A stretch of 64,000 nt of DNA. Source: Kovacikia minuta CCNUW1 (GTDB lineage Bacteria; Cyanobacteriota; Cyanobacteriia; Leptolyngbyales; Leptolyngbyaceae). The notes beneath the pieces are model-generated. The model saw only the letters and a list, made by a program, of their open reading frames with translations. It was not told the DNA's origin and ran no database searches. Numbering within the stretch: the stretch's first letter is position 1; each line of letters begins with the position of its first letter. The position numbers and the translations under genes are program-made. The stretch covers positions 930,001 to 994,000 of the forward strand of contig NZ_CP083583.1 in the NCBI RefSeq assembly GCF_020091585.1, written 5' to 3'. Below are positions 25,945-35,749 of this stretch, piece by piece.

Positions 25945-27370
25945 ATAGGAATGTGTCCCTGTGCCTGCGGGTGTGCCAATTCTCAACAGGTCATTCAAAC
26001 GGGGAGAAACACTACCTGCCCCTGCCGCCCCCACATTTGCTGTGACAAAATCCAGCGCTCCATCCAGATCCAGATCAGCCAGCGAGATCGCTTTCGGGCT
26101 ACCTGTGGTCAAGAAGTCAAATCGGTTCTTTGCCGGGAATGTGCCATCCCCCTTACTCAGGAGCAACGACATTGTGGAACTATTTGCCGTTAACACATCC
26201 AGCTTGCCGTCATTGTTAAAATCACCCAGCCCGATCGCTGTGGGAGCATACCCTGGTAATCTGTTTTGGTGCCAAAGGAACCTTGCCCATTTCCCAACAG
26301 CACAGAGATGCTGTTTTTGCTGACATCCGTACTTGCATTCGTACTCACCAGGTCCAGTTTGCCATCGCCATTGACATCGCCTAATGCCACCGACGTTGGA
26401 TTCGTCCCCACCGTATAGGTCGTTGCCGTACCTAACGTCCCGTTCCCTGCTCCCAGTAACACAGACAAATTGCCGCTACCGAAATTAGCCGTCACCACAT
26501 CCAGCTTGCCATCCCGATTGATGTCACCTAACGCAGCCGTTTTAGGCGTCGTACCCACACCATAATCAACTCTAGTGGCAAACGAAAGCGTTCCATTTGC
26601 CGTTTGATTCAACAGCACTGACACCTGATTACTGGTCGTCAGAACCAGATCCAGTTTGCCGTCCCCATTGAGATCACCGAGGGAAACTGAAGTCGGGTTC
26701 GCGCCAACTGCAATGCTACTGGCAGCAGCAAAGAACCCTTTGCCATCGCCCAAACCGATCGAAACCGTCCCATTGCCATAGTTCGCGGTCACAAAATCCA
26801 GCTTGCCATCCCCATTCAGATCCCCCAGCGCAACGCCTTGCGGACTGATGCCCACCGCGGAATCAGGAATCGTCGCGAACGTCCCATCGCCATTGCCCAG
26901 GCGAACTGAAACTGTGTTTGTACCTGCATTCGCCGTCAACACATCCGGGATACTGTCGCCATTAATGTCTCCAGTTGCGATCGCGGTTGGATTGTTGCCC
27001 ACTGTAAAATCCCGACTGTCCGCGTAGGGTCTTGCCACAAACGTCCCAGCCCCCTGATTCACCAACAATCCGTTATTCGGAGCGGCTCCCTCCGTTGGAA
27101 TCAACAAATCCAGCTTGCCAGGTTGACTCGGATCTTCAGCCTGAGTCGTGAAATCACCCAGCAGTAAGCGATCGGTTGCTCCGGTAAGCTGATAGAACTG
27201 AGCCGCCCCAAGTGTGCTGTTCCCCTGTCCGAATGACACTGCTACGTTATTTGCACCGGGGGTCAGGGTGTTGATCAGGTCTAGCTTGCCATCCCCGTTC
27301 ACATCCTTGAGAAACACAGAAGTGATCAAATTACCTGTGGGGGCACTAAGAGAATGTTTGTAAAAGAGCG
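25945..27370 (-). pseudogene. FG-GAP/VCBS-repeat protein fragment truncated at both ends
   Basis: The reading frame at about 27370-26250 carries six or seven FG-GAP/VCBS repeats of the form LGDLNGDGKLDLV, spaced about 60 residues, each with a calcium-binding DxNxDGxxD loop. At about 26255 a missing base shifts the frame, and the repeat series resumes as ALGDFNNDGKLD-like sequence to the IS4 end. The last codons and stop (YTIPV*) come from the IS4 inverted repeat. The apparent N-terminus lies in the 3' end of an IS5-type transposase remnant. The original was probably a large extracellular beta-propeller protein. No signal peptide remains. Confidence 0.8.
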
Positions 27371-27492
27371 TTAAGCTGTTTTTTGTTTCCACCTTCTGCG
27401 ATTATTTTCTAATCGCCGCAGCATCAACCGAATCATTGCGATATAGACCATCCCTTCATGATTTTCTGGCAACCGTTCATAATCTCGTGTCA
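27371..27492 (-). pseudogene. C-terminal remnant of an IS5-family transposase
   Basis: The minus strand reads TRDYERLPENHEGMVYIAMI, then RLMLRRLENN and a basic tail to a stop at 27371. The RDYERLPENHEG..IAMIRLMLRRL pattern is the usual end of IS5-group (DDE_Tnp_1) transposases. The rest of the element is missing. It separates the broken SDR from the broken FG-GAP gene. Confidence 0.75.
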
Positions 27493-28148
27493 ATGCATGT
27501 CCATCAGGCGGGTAACGGTACAATCACTTCTGCTGCCCCCCGTTTTCAGCCAGCGATCGTGGCACGGGCAACCTTTTCTGCACTAGCAGAGAGTAGAGGC
27601 AGGGAATCACCAATGCTGAACCAGGCAAATTCCTTGCGCTGTTGTCCTTTGACAATAGCGTGATCGACAACACCGGAGTGAATGAAACCAGGACATACAG
27701 TTGTAACGGCAATTCCATCTTTTGCCAGTTCGGTTCGCATCCCTTCAGATAACCCCACCAGCGCAAATTTGCTGGCACAGTAAGCAACCATATGGGGGGG
27801 AAGGAGTTTTGCCCCCGATCGAAGAGATATTCACAATTCGCCCTGCCTGACGCGACTGCATCTCTGGTAAGACCGCACAGGTGGTGCAGAGGGGTGCCCA
27901 AAAATGCAACTTCATTAAGTCGTCGTAGTCCTACATGGTTAAGCTTTTCAGGGGACCAACAATATCTGTACCCGCATTGTTAATGAGAATTTCGATCGCC
28001 CCAAAGTGATCTTTAACTCCGACCAAGGGAAGGCGATCTCTGAGTTGGTCTCAAGCGACACAACACTGTCGGGCAGAAAGGAAGTATCTTGAGTCAGTAT
28101 TTTTTTGCCTAGAGCAATTTGCCTCAGGCAGTCTAGATTCATTCTCAA
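27493..28148 (-). pseudogene. decayed short-chain dehydrogenase gene
   Basis: Scattered minus-strand frames spell an SDR: VKDHFGAIEILINNAGTD, then VGPLKSLTM, AGRIVNISSIGGK, YCASKFALVGLSEGMRTEL (catalytic Y-x3-K) and TVCPGFIHS. The frame is broken by a TAG after SLTM, an extra C in the C-run near 27795, a TGA after ATIAG and at least one more shift near 28060. The TGxxxGxG N-terminus is absent and the 3' end is cut by the IS5 remnant. It cannot make an active enzyme. Confidence 0.8.
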
Positions 28149-28238
28149 GCCAGATGCCAGGTAGGGTTTGAACCGATATCTTTAAATCATCTTAACCCGC
28201 ATTAGATTGATAACACTAACACTACTTTCAAAAAAACT

Positions 28239-28493
28239 ATGCAACTTCAAATTGAGTGCAATCTTGCTCCGTCTGAAACCCAGCGATGCCTGACCTGTAA
28301 TCACTCATTCAGGATGACTGAAGCAAAAGTCATTGTTTGTAGTGACCAGGGGAAGTATTACGGCGAAGTTTGTCCAAATTGTTTAAGGGCAGGATTCCAT
28401 TGGATTAGCGATCGCGTTGATCAACTGAACCAACCCAAGAAAGTCGAAATTGTCCCCCGCTCTCGCAATCAGAAGATAGCTGTTGTTGCTTAA
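28239..28493 (+). CDS. 84-aa protein with two CxxC motifs
   Basis: A small soluble protein with Cys pairs RCLTCNHSF (residues 17-25) and VCPNCLRAG (44-52). These could hold one zinc ion as a treble-clef or zinc-ribbon fold. The segment ISDRVDQLNQPKK and a basic tail follow. I recognise it only as a small zinc-ribbon hypothetical. It is isolated between a pseudogene and a repeat block, with no operon partner. Confidence 0.6.
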   Translation: MQLQIECNLAPSETQRCLTCNHSFRMTEAKVIVCSDQGKYYGEVCPNCLRAGFHWISDRVDQLNQPKKVEIVPRSRNQKIAVVA

Positions 28494-28565
28494 CAGTCTG
28501 AAGATTGAGAACTTGCGGTGAAACCTTGAGATAACTATTTTGCCTCGCAATGAAAGATCTTGCAT

Positions 28566-28875
28566 AGGTAGGGTGCTGTCAGCGGCAGCGTAACGCACCA
28601 ATCACTTGACCGATAACCTGGCAGAACGTGCGTTACGGCATTGCCTAACACACGCTACGTAACTTGATGGATATTGACAAATCTGTATGTGGCAGAACGT
28701 GCGTTACGGCATTGCCTAACACACGCTACGCAACTACGTAACTATTTTTATGGATAGGGTGCTGTTAGCGGCAGCGTAACGCACCAATCACTTGACCGAT
28801 AACCTGGCAGAACGTGCGTTACGGCGTTGCCTAACACACGCTACGCAACTTGATGGGCATTGATAAATTTGTATG
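28566..28875. repeat. REP-like block GTAGGGTGC...GTAACGCACC, 2.4 copies
   Basis: Two 124-bp copies (28566-28689 and 28752-28875) are about 93 percent identical by eye. Between them lies a partial copy (28690-28738) of the GGCAGAACGTGCGTTACGGC sub-unit. Arms such as GGGTGC..GCACC and GTGCGTTACG..CGCTACG make hairpins likely. The following stretch to 29186 shows no gene or other signal. Confidence 0.75.
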
Positions 28876-29186
28876 ACCAAAGGCTGCCGAGTTAATAATT
28901 TACCTCTAATAATTTGCCTCTAGATGAGCCGCCTAAACGGTTCTGAGAGAGCGGATTTTGAACAGTTTGGCTACCTCCTTAAAGGAGGATAGGGAAAGCG
29001 AAGGGCTTTAGGGCATTGCCCAGCTCGTCCGCTTCTAGGGGATTATGCCGTTGGAAAGACGCAATCACTAACCTGTCTTTTTAAGATCATAAACGTGCAA
29101 GGTACACCATTTGCATCTGGCCCCTGCTTAGCCTGGTTGAGCCATATAGCAGGAAGGCGTGGAGTCGTTCTACAGGAATATAGCCA

Positions 29187-29743
29187 GTGATAAATAGTTC
29201 ATTAACTCGTCCTCTAGCTGTTGTGACGGGTGCTTCCAATGGGATGGGTTACGAGCTTGCCAAACAATTTGCCCAAAATGGTTTTGATCTGCTGGTAACA
29301 GCAACCGGAGCCAGTATTGATGAAGCAGCTCAAGCATTTAATCAACTTGGTGCAAATGTTGATACTGTTCAGGCTGATCTGACTACCTACGAGGGGGTTG
29401 AAACGCTGTACAGCAACATTCAGGCACCCGGACGCCCTGTAGACGCGATCGCGATTAATGCAGGCATAGGGGTAGGGGGTGAGTTTGCCCACGAAACTGA
29501 TTTACAGATACTAACTTTTTCCACCGTGCCAAAATGGACGATACCAGAGCAGGGGCAGGGAAAAAAGATGATCCAGCCGATGTCGCCAAACAGGGATTTG
29601 AAGCATTGATGGCAGGAAAGGACGCGATAATTGCAGGTTCACCCCTGACAAAGCTTCAGGGTAATGCCAGTAAGGTTTTACCTGATATGGTCAAAGCTGA
29701 ACAGCATCGCCAGTTGACAGAACCAGGATCAGCCCATCAGTAA
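29187..29743 (+). pseudogene. SDR gene with central deletion
   Basis: The 5' part encodes a normal SDR N-terminus (LAVVTGASNGMGYELAKQFA, AINAGIGVGG) up to about residue 107. The 3' part, in another frame from about 29515, encodes a normal C-terminus (FFHRAKMDDTRAG, KKDDPADVAKQGFEALMAGKD). About 100-120 codons including the catalytic Ser and Y-x3-K are missing between them. A hairpin terminator follows. Loss of function is clear. Confidence 0.8.
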
Positions 29744-29777
29744 CCATGTTGCTTACTCTCCAGGAATATAACTGAAC

Positions 29778-29800
29778 GGGGCAGGTGTTGACTGCCCCTT
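29778..29800 (+). terminator. hairpin GGGGCAG-GTGTTGA-CTGCCCC
   Basis: A 7-bp GC-rich stem with a 7-nt loop and a short TT follows the SDR pseudogene and precedes the aldo/keto reductase. Confidence 0.55.
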
Positions 29801-29868
29801 AATCGTTGTAGAGGTGGGGTAAGCCGCAACCGTACCCACTCAACCAAACTGCTACTTTAGGAAGAAAG

Positions 29869-30837
29869 ATGACAAAAGCCAGAGTAAATTCAGAAATGTT
29901 ATATCGAGAACTCGGTAGCACTGGAGAGAAGGTTTCTGCAATTGGATTGGGAGGATGGCATCTCAGCTTGAAGCATGTGGATGAGCAAATGGCAATCCGG
30001 ATTGTGCGCTCCGCGATCGATCGGGGCATTACCTTTATGGACAACTGCTGGGATTACAACAATGGCGTCAGCGAGAGCCGTATGGGGAAAGCGCTCCGCG
30101 ATGGCTATCGAGATCAGGTCTTTCTCATGACCAAAATTGACGGTCGCTCTAGGGAAGCGGCTGCCAAACAGATTGATGAATCCCTCCAACGGTTGCAAGT
30201 CGATTGCGTTGACCTGGTGCAATATCACGAAATACTGCGATTTGAAGACCCCCATCGCATTTTTGATCAAGAAGGTGCCCATGCTGCTTGTCTGGAGGCA
30301 CAGAAAGCTGGCAAGCTCCGCTATATTGGCTTCACCGGACACAAAGATCCCTACATCCATCTGCATATGTTGGAAGTGGCAGATCAGTCTGGTTTCAAAT
30401 TTGATACGGTTCAGATGCCGCTGAATGTAATGGATGCCCATTACCGCAGCTTTGCGAAGTTGGTTGTGCCAGAACTGGTTAAACGCAACATTGGCATTCT
30501 CGGCATGAAATCTATGGCAAATGGTATTCTGCTGAATTCGAATACCGTCACCCCGATCGAGTGCCTCCACTATGCACTGAATTTACCAACCTCCGTTGTG
30601 ATTACGGGTATGGATAGCATGGAAATTCTGGAACAAGCCTTTGAAGCCGTGCGAACATTTCATCCCATGACAGAAGATCAGGTGCAAACCTTACTCAGTA
30701 AGACGGCAGAAGCCGGGGCAAGGGGTGAGTTTGAACCCTTTAAAACCTCATCTATTTTCGATGGCACTGCTCAACATCCAGATTGGCTGGGGCAGGAACC
30801 TCAGCGCTTACAGCAATTAATGTCCGCCGCAGGTTAA
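29869..30837 (+). CDS. aldo/keto reductase family protein
   Basis: The 322-aa TIM-barrel oxidoreductase has LYRELGSTGEKVSAIGLGG at the N-terminus. The Asp/Tyr pair lies in ITFMDNCWDYNNGVSE, the catalytic Lys in VFLMTKIDGR and the His in DLVQYHE. AGKLRYIGFTGHKDP and GILGMKSMANG are further AKR landmarks. An AGGAAG box sits 4 nt before ATG. Short residues 1-9 precede the usual start (MLYREL), so ATG at 29896 is an alternative. It is NADPH-dependent carbonyl reduction by family. The substrate is unknown. It stands alone and an IS4 element follows 140 bp downstream. Confidence 0.9.
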   Translation: MTKARVNSEMLYRELGSTGEKVSAIGLGGWHLSLKHVDEQMAIRIVRSAIDRGITFMDNCWDYNNGVSESRMGKALRDGYRDQVFLMTKIDGRSREAAAKQIDESLQRLQVDCVDLVQYHEILRFEDPHRIFDQEGAHAACLEAQKAGKLRYIGFTGHKDPYIHLHMLEVADQSGFKFDTVQMPLNVMDAHYRSFAKLVVPELVKRNIGILGMKSMANGILLNSNTVTPIECLHYALNLPTSVVITGMDSMEILEQAFEAVRTFHPMTEDQVQTLLSKTAEAGARGEFEPFKTSSIFDGTAQHPDWLGQEPQRLQQLMSAAG

Positions 30838-30979
30838 AGCAGGGATGAATCAAACCGGGTTCTGAAGACGATGATGCCCTGGCAAATAGAGGTTGATTGG
30901 GGCAAGGAGAGGCTGGCAAACGGAGGCAGCACGCTTCCCCAAACGCGGGTTGGGCGATTGGGCAATCCCCCCCTTTAGT

Positions 30980-32463
30980 CTACCGTGTACACACAAATCG
31001 AGCCTAGACTAAGGTAGCTCCTCAAAACTCTCATTGATTATGGATAACCCCATTCTCATTCATGCAGCACAAATCAAAGGAACTGCATTTGGTGACCCTC
31101 GTTTAGTCAAAAGGGGGCGGCACTGTATGAAGCAATGCTTCAGCACCAATCGGTAAACATTCGCCAAATCAGCCAAAATCGAGCTGAACAGATTGGCTAC
31201 TATCGTTTCTTGGAGAATGAAAACGTGACGATATCCGAGTTAGTGCGGAGTGTTGCTGACCAGTGCCAGGCGCAGGTGGAAGGATTGCATGTGTTATCGA
31301 TTAGTGATAGCAGTGAGGTTAACTTGCAGTCCCATGCAGGGCGGTTAAAGCCGCAAGGACTTGGGGTCGTTGGCAACGACCGAGATGTTGGGTTTTTCAT
31401 TCATCCAACCCTGGTGCTGAATGCCGAGACTGGCTTTCCATTAGGGTTAAGTACCATTCATTTGTGGAGTCGTGACATCGACCATAGCGATAAACATCAA
31501 CGCGACTATCAACACCTGCCGATTGAGGAAAAGGAATCCTACAAATGGCTGCGATCGGCTGAAGGCAGCAACCGATGTTTGAGGGCTGGAGGAGCGAGGT
31601 TAATCACTCATATCGGCGACCGTGAAAGCGACCTGTATGAAGAATGGGCGACGGTTCCAGACGCTCAAACCCATTTATTAATCAGGGTGTGTCAAAATCG
31701 TCGTCTGTGGCATCAGTCGTTATCGCTCTATGACTACCTGACGATTCAACCCGTTCAGGGAAGTTACACCGTGCAAGTGGTAGAAGATCCCCGTCGAGGG
31801 CAAACTGCACGAGAGGCATTGCTAGTTGTGCGTGTGGCGAAGGTTGAGATCCGGCGACCCGACAACCTCAACGCTCACGACTATCCTCCCAGTGTGGGTC
31901 TCTACGCCGTAGAGGCACAGGAAGTCAACCCACCCCCTGGACAACAACCGATTCATTGGCGACTGTTGACCACTCATGAAGTCGTTTGCTTAGAACAGGC
32001 ACTCCAAGTCATTCAGTGGTACTGCTGGCGCTGGCGGATTGAACAACTGTTTGCCACCCTCAAACAGGCCGGACTCAATCTCGAAGCGACGCAACTGGAA
32101 TCGGTAGATGCCATTCAACGCTTGACTGTGCTGGCGCTGTCGATTGCCGTGCGAGTCCTACAACTGGTGGAAGGGCGAGATAACCCTGAGTTATCTGCCT
32201 CTGTTGCCTTTAGCGATGAACAGCAGCAATGCCTCACTCAGCTAGAACCGACGTTGCAAGGACACACTCAAAAACAGCAGAATCCTCATCCTCCCAGTTC
32301 TTTAGCTTGGGCAACCTGGTTAATTGCTCGCTTAGGAGGATGGTCGGGTTATCGCTCCCAACGTCCCCCCGGAATGCCTACTCTAATTCATGGTTTGCGG
32401 CAGTTTGAGGCAATCTTCATCGGGTGGAAACTAGCTCAAGCCCCACTTGTGTGTACACGGTAG
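30980..32463 (+). mobile_element. IS4-family insertion sequence with 9-bp target duplication
   Basis: The inverted ends CTACCGTGTACACACAA (30980-30996) and its complement (32447-32463) bound 1,484 bp. The flanks carry a perfect 9-bp direct repeat CCCTTTAGT (30971-30979 and 32464-32472). This is a recent, intact insertion located 90 bp upstream of the SPL-family gene. Confidence 0.93.
31040..32463 (+). CDS. IS4-family transposase, N-terminal frame offset
   Basis: The main frame (31135-32463, 442 aa) has a DDE triad: Asp in VLSISDSSEVN, Asp in ITHIGDRESD and Glu in Y-x2-R-x3-E-x6-K (YCWRWRIEQLFATLK). The first about 30 residues (MDNPILIHAAQIKG, FGDPRLVKRG) are encoded from 31040 in a frame one base away. 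The switch falls at the AAAAGGGGGC run near 31110 and would need a -1 shift, so either programmed slippage or a homopolymer indel is possible. The stop codon TAG is the last three bases of the element. This protein differs from the other IS4 transposase in the window. Confidence 0.88.
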
Positions 32464-32556
32464 CCCTTTAGTAGGGTATAGTCCCTGCCTTTCCTGGATT
32501 CTATCCAGTTGGGATGAAAGCAAAATGGAAGATAGACCACCGATGGAGCACCAATT

Positions 32557-33666
32557 TTGATCCCAGCTTCTACTGTATCGACTCCTGCGGCAAGCCCAAT
32601 GTCCACCGCTGCATCAGCAACTTTGCCCAAACCACGGCTATGGATGCCCGATCGGGTACTGTTTACTCCCGCAGCGCTAGATGAAGCGTGGGGGCAGCAA
32701 ATTTTAGCGCGAGTGCAAGCCCTTCAGTTACCCATCGAAGAATTGCCTCGCAATCGGCTAACTGGTTTACGCGGCGAGAGCGATCGAGAAACCTACGACA
32801 TTTGCAGACGGACTCTAGCAGTTGTTACTGCCCCCCATAGCCACTTTAAACTGAGTCCTATTCCTCCCTCGGCGGACTGGCAGTTTCACCTGGCGGAGGG
32901 ATGCCCGGCCCATTGCCAATACTGTTATCTGGCTGGTAGTTTACAGGGACCGCCTGTGATCCGCACCTATGCTAACCTGCCTCAGATTCTTGCGAATTTA
33001 GCAGGTTACGAGAAGCCAGGTACTCCTACCTCTTTTGAAGTGAGCTGCTATACCGATCCGTTGGGAATTGAACATTTGACCGGCAGCCTTGCCGAGTGTA
33101 TCCGCTACTTTGGTACGCGCCAAGATGGCTACTTGCGCTGGGTTACCAAGTTTGATGCGGTGGAGCCATTGTTGGAACTGCCCCATAACGGGCAGACACG
33201 CTGTCGCATGAGTGTGAATGCTGCCCCAATTTCAACCCGGATGGAGGGGGGAACAGCGCCCGTTGCAGCCCGTTTAGGTGCTTGGCGTAAACTGGCGTTA
33301 CCTCCCCAGCAAGGGGGAGGTGGTTATCCAGTGGGATTGGTCATTGCCCCCATTATGCCGATTGAAGATTGGGAGGACCACTATACCGCTCTGTTTGACC
33401 AGATCAGCGCCGCGATCGATTTTGATTGTGACCTCACGTTTGAGTTGATCTCCCATCGTTTCACCCCTGGTTCTAAGGAAGTGTTGCAGACCTGGTATCC
33501 CCACAGCAAGCTGGATCTGGACGAGGCAGGACGGGTCATCAAACGGAACAAGTTTGGTGGCATCAAGTATGTCTATGACAAAGACACCATGAATACGCTC
33601 CGCCGCTTCTTTGAGCGGCAAATCCGCCAGCGCTTTCCACAGGCAACAATCCTTTACTGGACCTGA
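32557..33666 (+). CDS. SPL-family radical SAM protein (spore photoproduct lyase-like)
   Basis: A protein of up to 369 aa with the radical-SAM cluster motif C-x3-C-x2-C in EGCPAHCQYCYLAG (Cys116, 120 and 123). The flanking SplB-family segments are DWQFHLAEG, SFEVSCYTDPLGIEHLTG, VTKFDAVEPLL and the C-terminal KFGGIKYVYDKDTM. True spore photoproduct lyase repairs DNA in spore formers. Cyanobacterial relatives have an unknown substrate, so DNA repair is only a suggestion. The TTG at 32557 opens the frame. ATG at 32599 or 32644 is more likely. The IS4 insertion 90 bp upstream may have separated the gene from its promoter. Confidence 0.88.
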   Translation: MIPASTVSTPAASPMSTAASATLPKPRLWMPDRVLFTPAALDEAWGQQILARVQALQLPIEELPRNRLTGLRGESDRETYDICRRTLAVVTAPHSHFKLSPIPPSADWQFHLAEGCPAHCQYCYLAGSLQGPPVIRTYANLPQILANLAGYEKPGTPTSFEVSCYTDPLGIEHLTGSLAECIRYFGTRQDGYLRWVTKFDAVEPLLELPHNGQTRCRMSVNAAPISTRMEGGTAPVAARLGAWRKLALPPQQGGGGYPVGLVIAPIMPIEDWEDHYTALFDQISAAIDFDCDLTFELISHRFTPGSKEVLQTWYPHSKLDLDEAGRVIKRNKFGGIKYVYDKDTMNTLRRFFERQIRQRFPQATILYWT

Positions 33667-34001
33667 TGCACCGTTCCTGTTGATTACCCACTAACTCTGA
33701 ATCTTTACACTCCTTACCGTTGGCTGCTCCCGTTTCGGGTTGGATTTGAATCCTCCCGCTCTACCAGTACTGCCACTCCCCAGGCAATTTTCCAGCAATC
33801 ATTCATTCCGCTAAGTAGTTTCAACAAAAACTATTGCGTTTGCAATCATATAATGCTATACCTCTAGTAGTTAAATTTGTAATTATTTCAATTGCAACTA
33901 GAAGGTTCGGTATCCATCGGTGCCTTAGTTTGCTGTGCCATCTGCTGGATGAATGAACCGAGGTTTTTCAATTCCCCCCCTCCCCTTAAGGAGCTTTAAC
34001 G
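33667..34001. other. intergenic region with a degenerate tRNA-like fragment
   Basis: At 33741-33784 the minus strand reads like pieces of a tRNA: a D-loop-like TGGTAGAG and a T-arm-like GGATTCAAATCC. No anticodon arm or paired acceptor stem can be built, so it is at best a relic. No other signal apart from the AAGGAG box of the GST gene. Confidence 0.3.
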
Positions 34002-34694
34002 ATGTCTATGCCAGCGTTAGAACTTGTGAGCCACCATTTATGTCCCTATGTACAACGTGCTGTCATAATCTTGCTGGAAAAAGGTATTCCCTATCAACGA
34101 ACCGATGTTGATCTATCCAATAAACCAGATTGGTTTCGGCAAATTTCTCCTCTGGGCAAAGTTCCACTCCTAAAAGTGGGTGATCAAGTCCTGTTTGAAT
34201 CGGCAGTGATCTGTGAGTATCTGGATGAAATTACACCTGGTTCTCTCCATCCAACAGATTCCTTACTGAAGGCGAAACACCGCGCCTGGATTGAGTTTGG
34301 TTCCAGCATTCTCAATACGATCGCCGGATTTTACACCGCATCAACCGCAGAAGCCCTTGAGCAAAAGCAGCTTGACTTAATCGATAAATTCGCCTGGATT
34401 GAGCGCCACTGGCAGGGTGGTCCGTACTTTGCGGGTGCTAACTTTTCCCTTGTCGATGCCGTGTATGGTCCCATCTTTCGTTACTTTGATGGATTTGATA
34501 CGATTGCCGATTTCAAAGTTTTTGCAAATACACCCCAGGTTCGGGACTGGCGACACACGCTGCGTTCTCACCCCTCTGTTCAGCAAGCAGTCAGCGAAGA
34601 TTATCCTCAACGCTTACTGACGTTCCTTGAGCAACGAAACTCCTATCTGTCCACATTGATCCATTTCCAAACCACCCATGCTCTGACCCGCTAG
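34002..34694 (+). CDS. glutathione S-transferase family protein
   Basis: The 230-aa protein has an N-terminal thioredoxin-fold domain with the active-site-type Cys14 in HHLCPYVQRA, the cis-Pro segment LGKVPLLKV and the glutathione-binding FESAVICEYLDE. An all-helical C-terminal domain with the capping motif FSLVDAVYGPIF follows. Cys in place of Ser/Tyr at the active site places it near omega/beta-type GSTs, which usually act as thiol transferases or dehalogenases. A strong AAGGAG box is 8 nt before ATG. It is monocistronic. Confidence 0.92.
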   Translation: MSMPALELVSHHLCPYVQRAVIILLEKGIPYQRTDVDLSNKPDWFRQISPLGKVPLLKVGDQVLFESAVICEYLDEITPGSLHPTDSLLKAKHRAWIEFGSSILNTIAGFYTASTAEALEQKQLDLIDKFAWIERHWQGGPYFAGANFSLVDAVYGPIFRYFDGFDTIADFKVFANTPQVRDWRHTLRSHPSVQQAVSEDYPQRLLTFLEQRNSYLSTLIHFQTTHALTR

Positions 34695-35059
34695 TGCGCT
34701 GTCAAGAAATTTTTGAGGGATAAAATCCGCCCAAAGAATAACCTTACCCAACCAACCCTATCCCCCAACTTGAAGTTGACAGACTTGTAGGGGCTATGCG
34801 GGCAAAAACCTTTGCCATAGCCGAAAGCATACCTGCCGAAGGGCTTCTGACTCCTGCCTGGCATCTTCAAGGGTAAGCACAGTTCATATCGCAGCCCTAG
34901 ATGTGAGATGGAGAGGCTTTGTGAGAAAGGATTCCGATGAAATCCTCTCACAATCCAAATCGGATCGTCATAGCAGCCCTAGATGTGAGATGGAGAGACT
35001 TTGTGAGAAAGGATTCCGATGAAATCCTCTCACAATCCAAATACGATCGCTATAAGTAG
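34695..35059. repeat. intergenic block: family B relic and two 82-bp hairpin repeats
   Basis: At 34789-34855 lies a family B-like unit (GGGCTATGCGGGCAAAAACC). At 34891-34972 and 34973-35054 lie two direct 82-bp copies differing at about five positions. Each contains a strong hairpin with arms TTGTGAG..AGGATT and AATCCT..CTCACAA. No gene is seen. Confidence 0.8.
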
Positions 35060-35632
35060 CTAGGTGCAATTAAATATAAAACGCTCCAGTGCATAATCAC
35101 CTGCTTGGCTACGAGCTGTCATTCCATTCATGACAGCCATTGCTAAATCGTACTCGTTATCAAACATCTGTCCTGCAATCTCATGACATTTCAGTTGATG
35201 CCACTGGGTTTCAATCGGATTCATCTCTGAACAGTAGGGCGGCAAAAAGAAAAAGAATAATCCTTGCTCCTGCCACCGTGACCACTGTTGCCGCACCAGT
35301 TGACTGGTATGGAGAGAGCCATTATCCTGCACCACTACTGTGATGCGACCTGTTTGTGCCAAGGTTTGAGCGGCTTTGTCTGCCATCCAATCCATCACCT
35401 TAATGTAGCTTTTGCCCTTGAATCCGCCTTGCACTAAGGCATACTCAAACCGCTCTCCCGGTTGCCACAGACCCAAAATGCTAATCCGGTTGCCATAGCG
35501 CTTGAGTGTTTGTTCCATCCGTTTTTGTACGCCCACCCGACTATAGCTGTAGCTGACTGGGCTCCAGAGGCAGAACCCTGCTTCATCGAGATACTTGAGT
35601 TCAATGTGCCCCGCTTGTGCGGCTAGCGCGAT
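35060..35632 (-). pseudogene. IS630-family transposase, 5'-truncated
   Basis: The frame carries the catalytic half of an IS630/Tc1-like DDE transposase. The first Asp lies in IELKYLDEAGFCLWSP, the second in VVVQDNGSLHTS and the Glu in SEMNPIETQWHQLK. Upstream of about 35632 the frame runs into REP DNA with no start codon, so the helix-turn-helix N-terminal domain is missing. A GTG at 35536 would give only 158 aa without the first catalytic Asp. It is inactive. Confidence 0.82.
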
Positions 35633-35701
35633 CGCCCCTCGCGTAGGATGCGTTAGCGCGATCGCCCCTCGCGTAGGATGCGTTAGCTTGCGTAACGCAT
35701 C
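35624..35701. repeat. REP family D, upstream of RAYT
   Basis: Two 30-bp direct units (TAGCGCGATCGCCCCTCGCG plus TAGGATGCGT) are followed by the hairpin GATGCGTTA-7 nt-TAACGCATC (35677-35701). The element contains HIP1-like GCGATCGC. Inverted counterparts are at 37511-37570 and 41191-41245, and a direct copy at 41024-41100. Confidence 0.8.
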
Positions 35702-35749
35702 AACTCAACGAATGGGGAACACTGACAATGATGCTGTTTCCCCTTCCCC

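Noticed and set aside
33741-33784. tRNA gene on the minus strand
   Set aside because: D-loop-like and T-arm-like pieces are present but there is no anticodon arm or paired acceptor stem. Kept only as a relic in the intergenic description.
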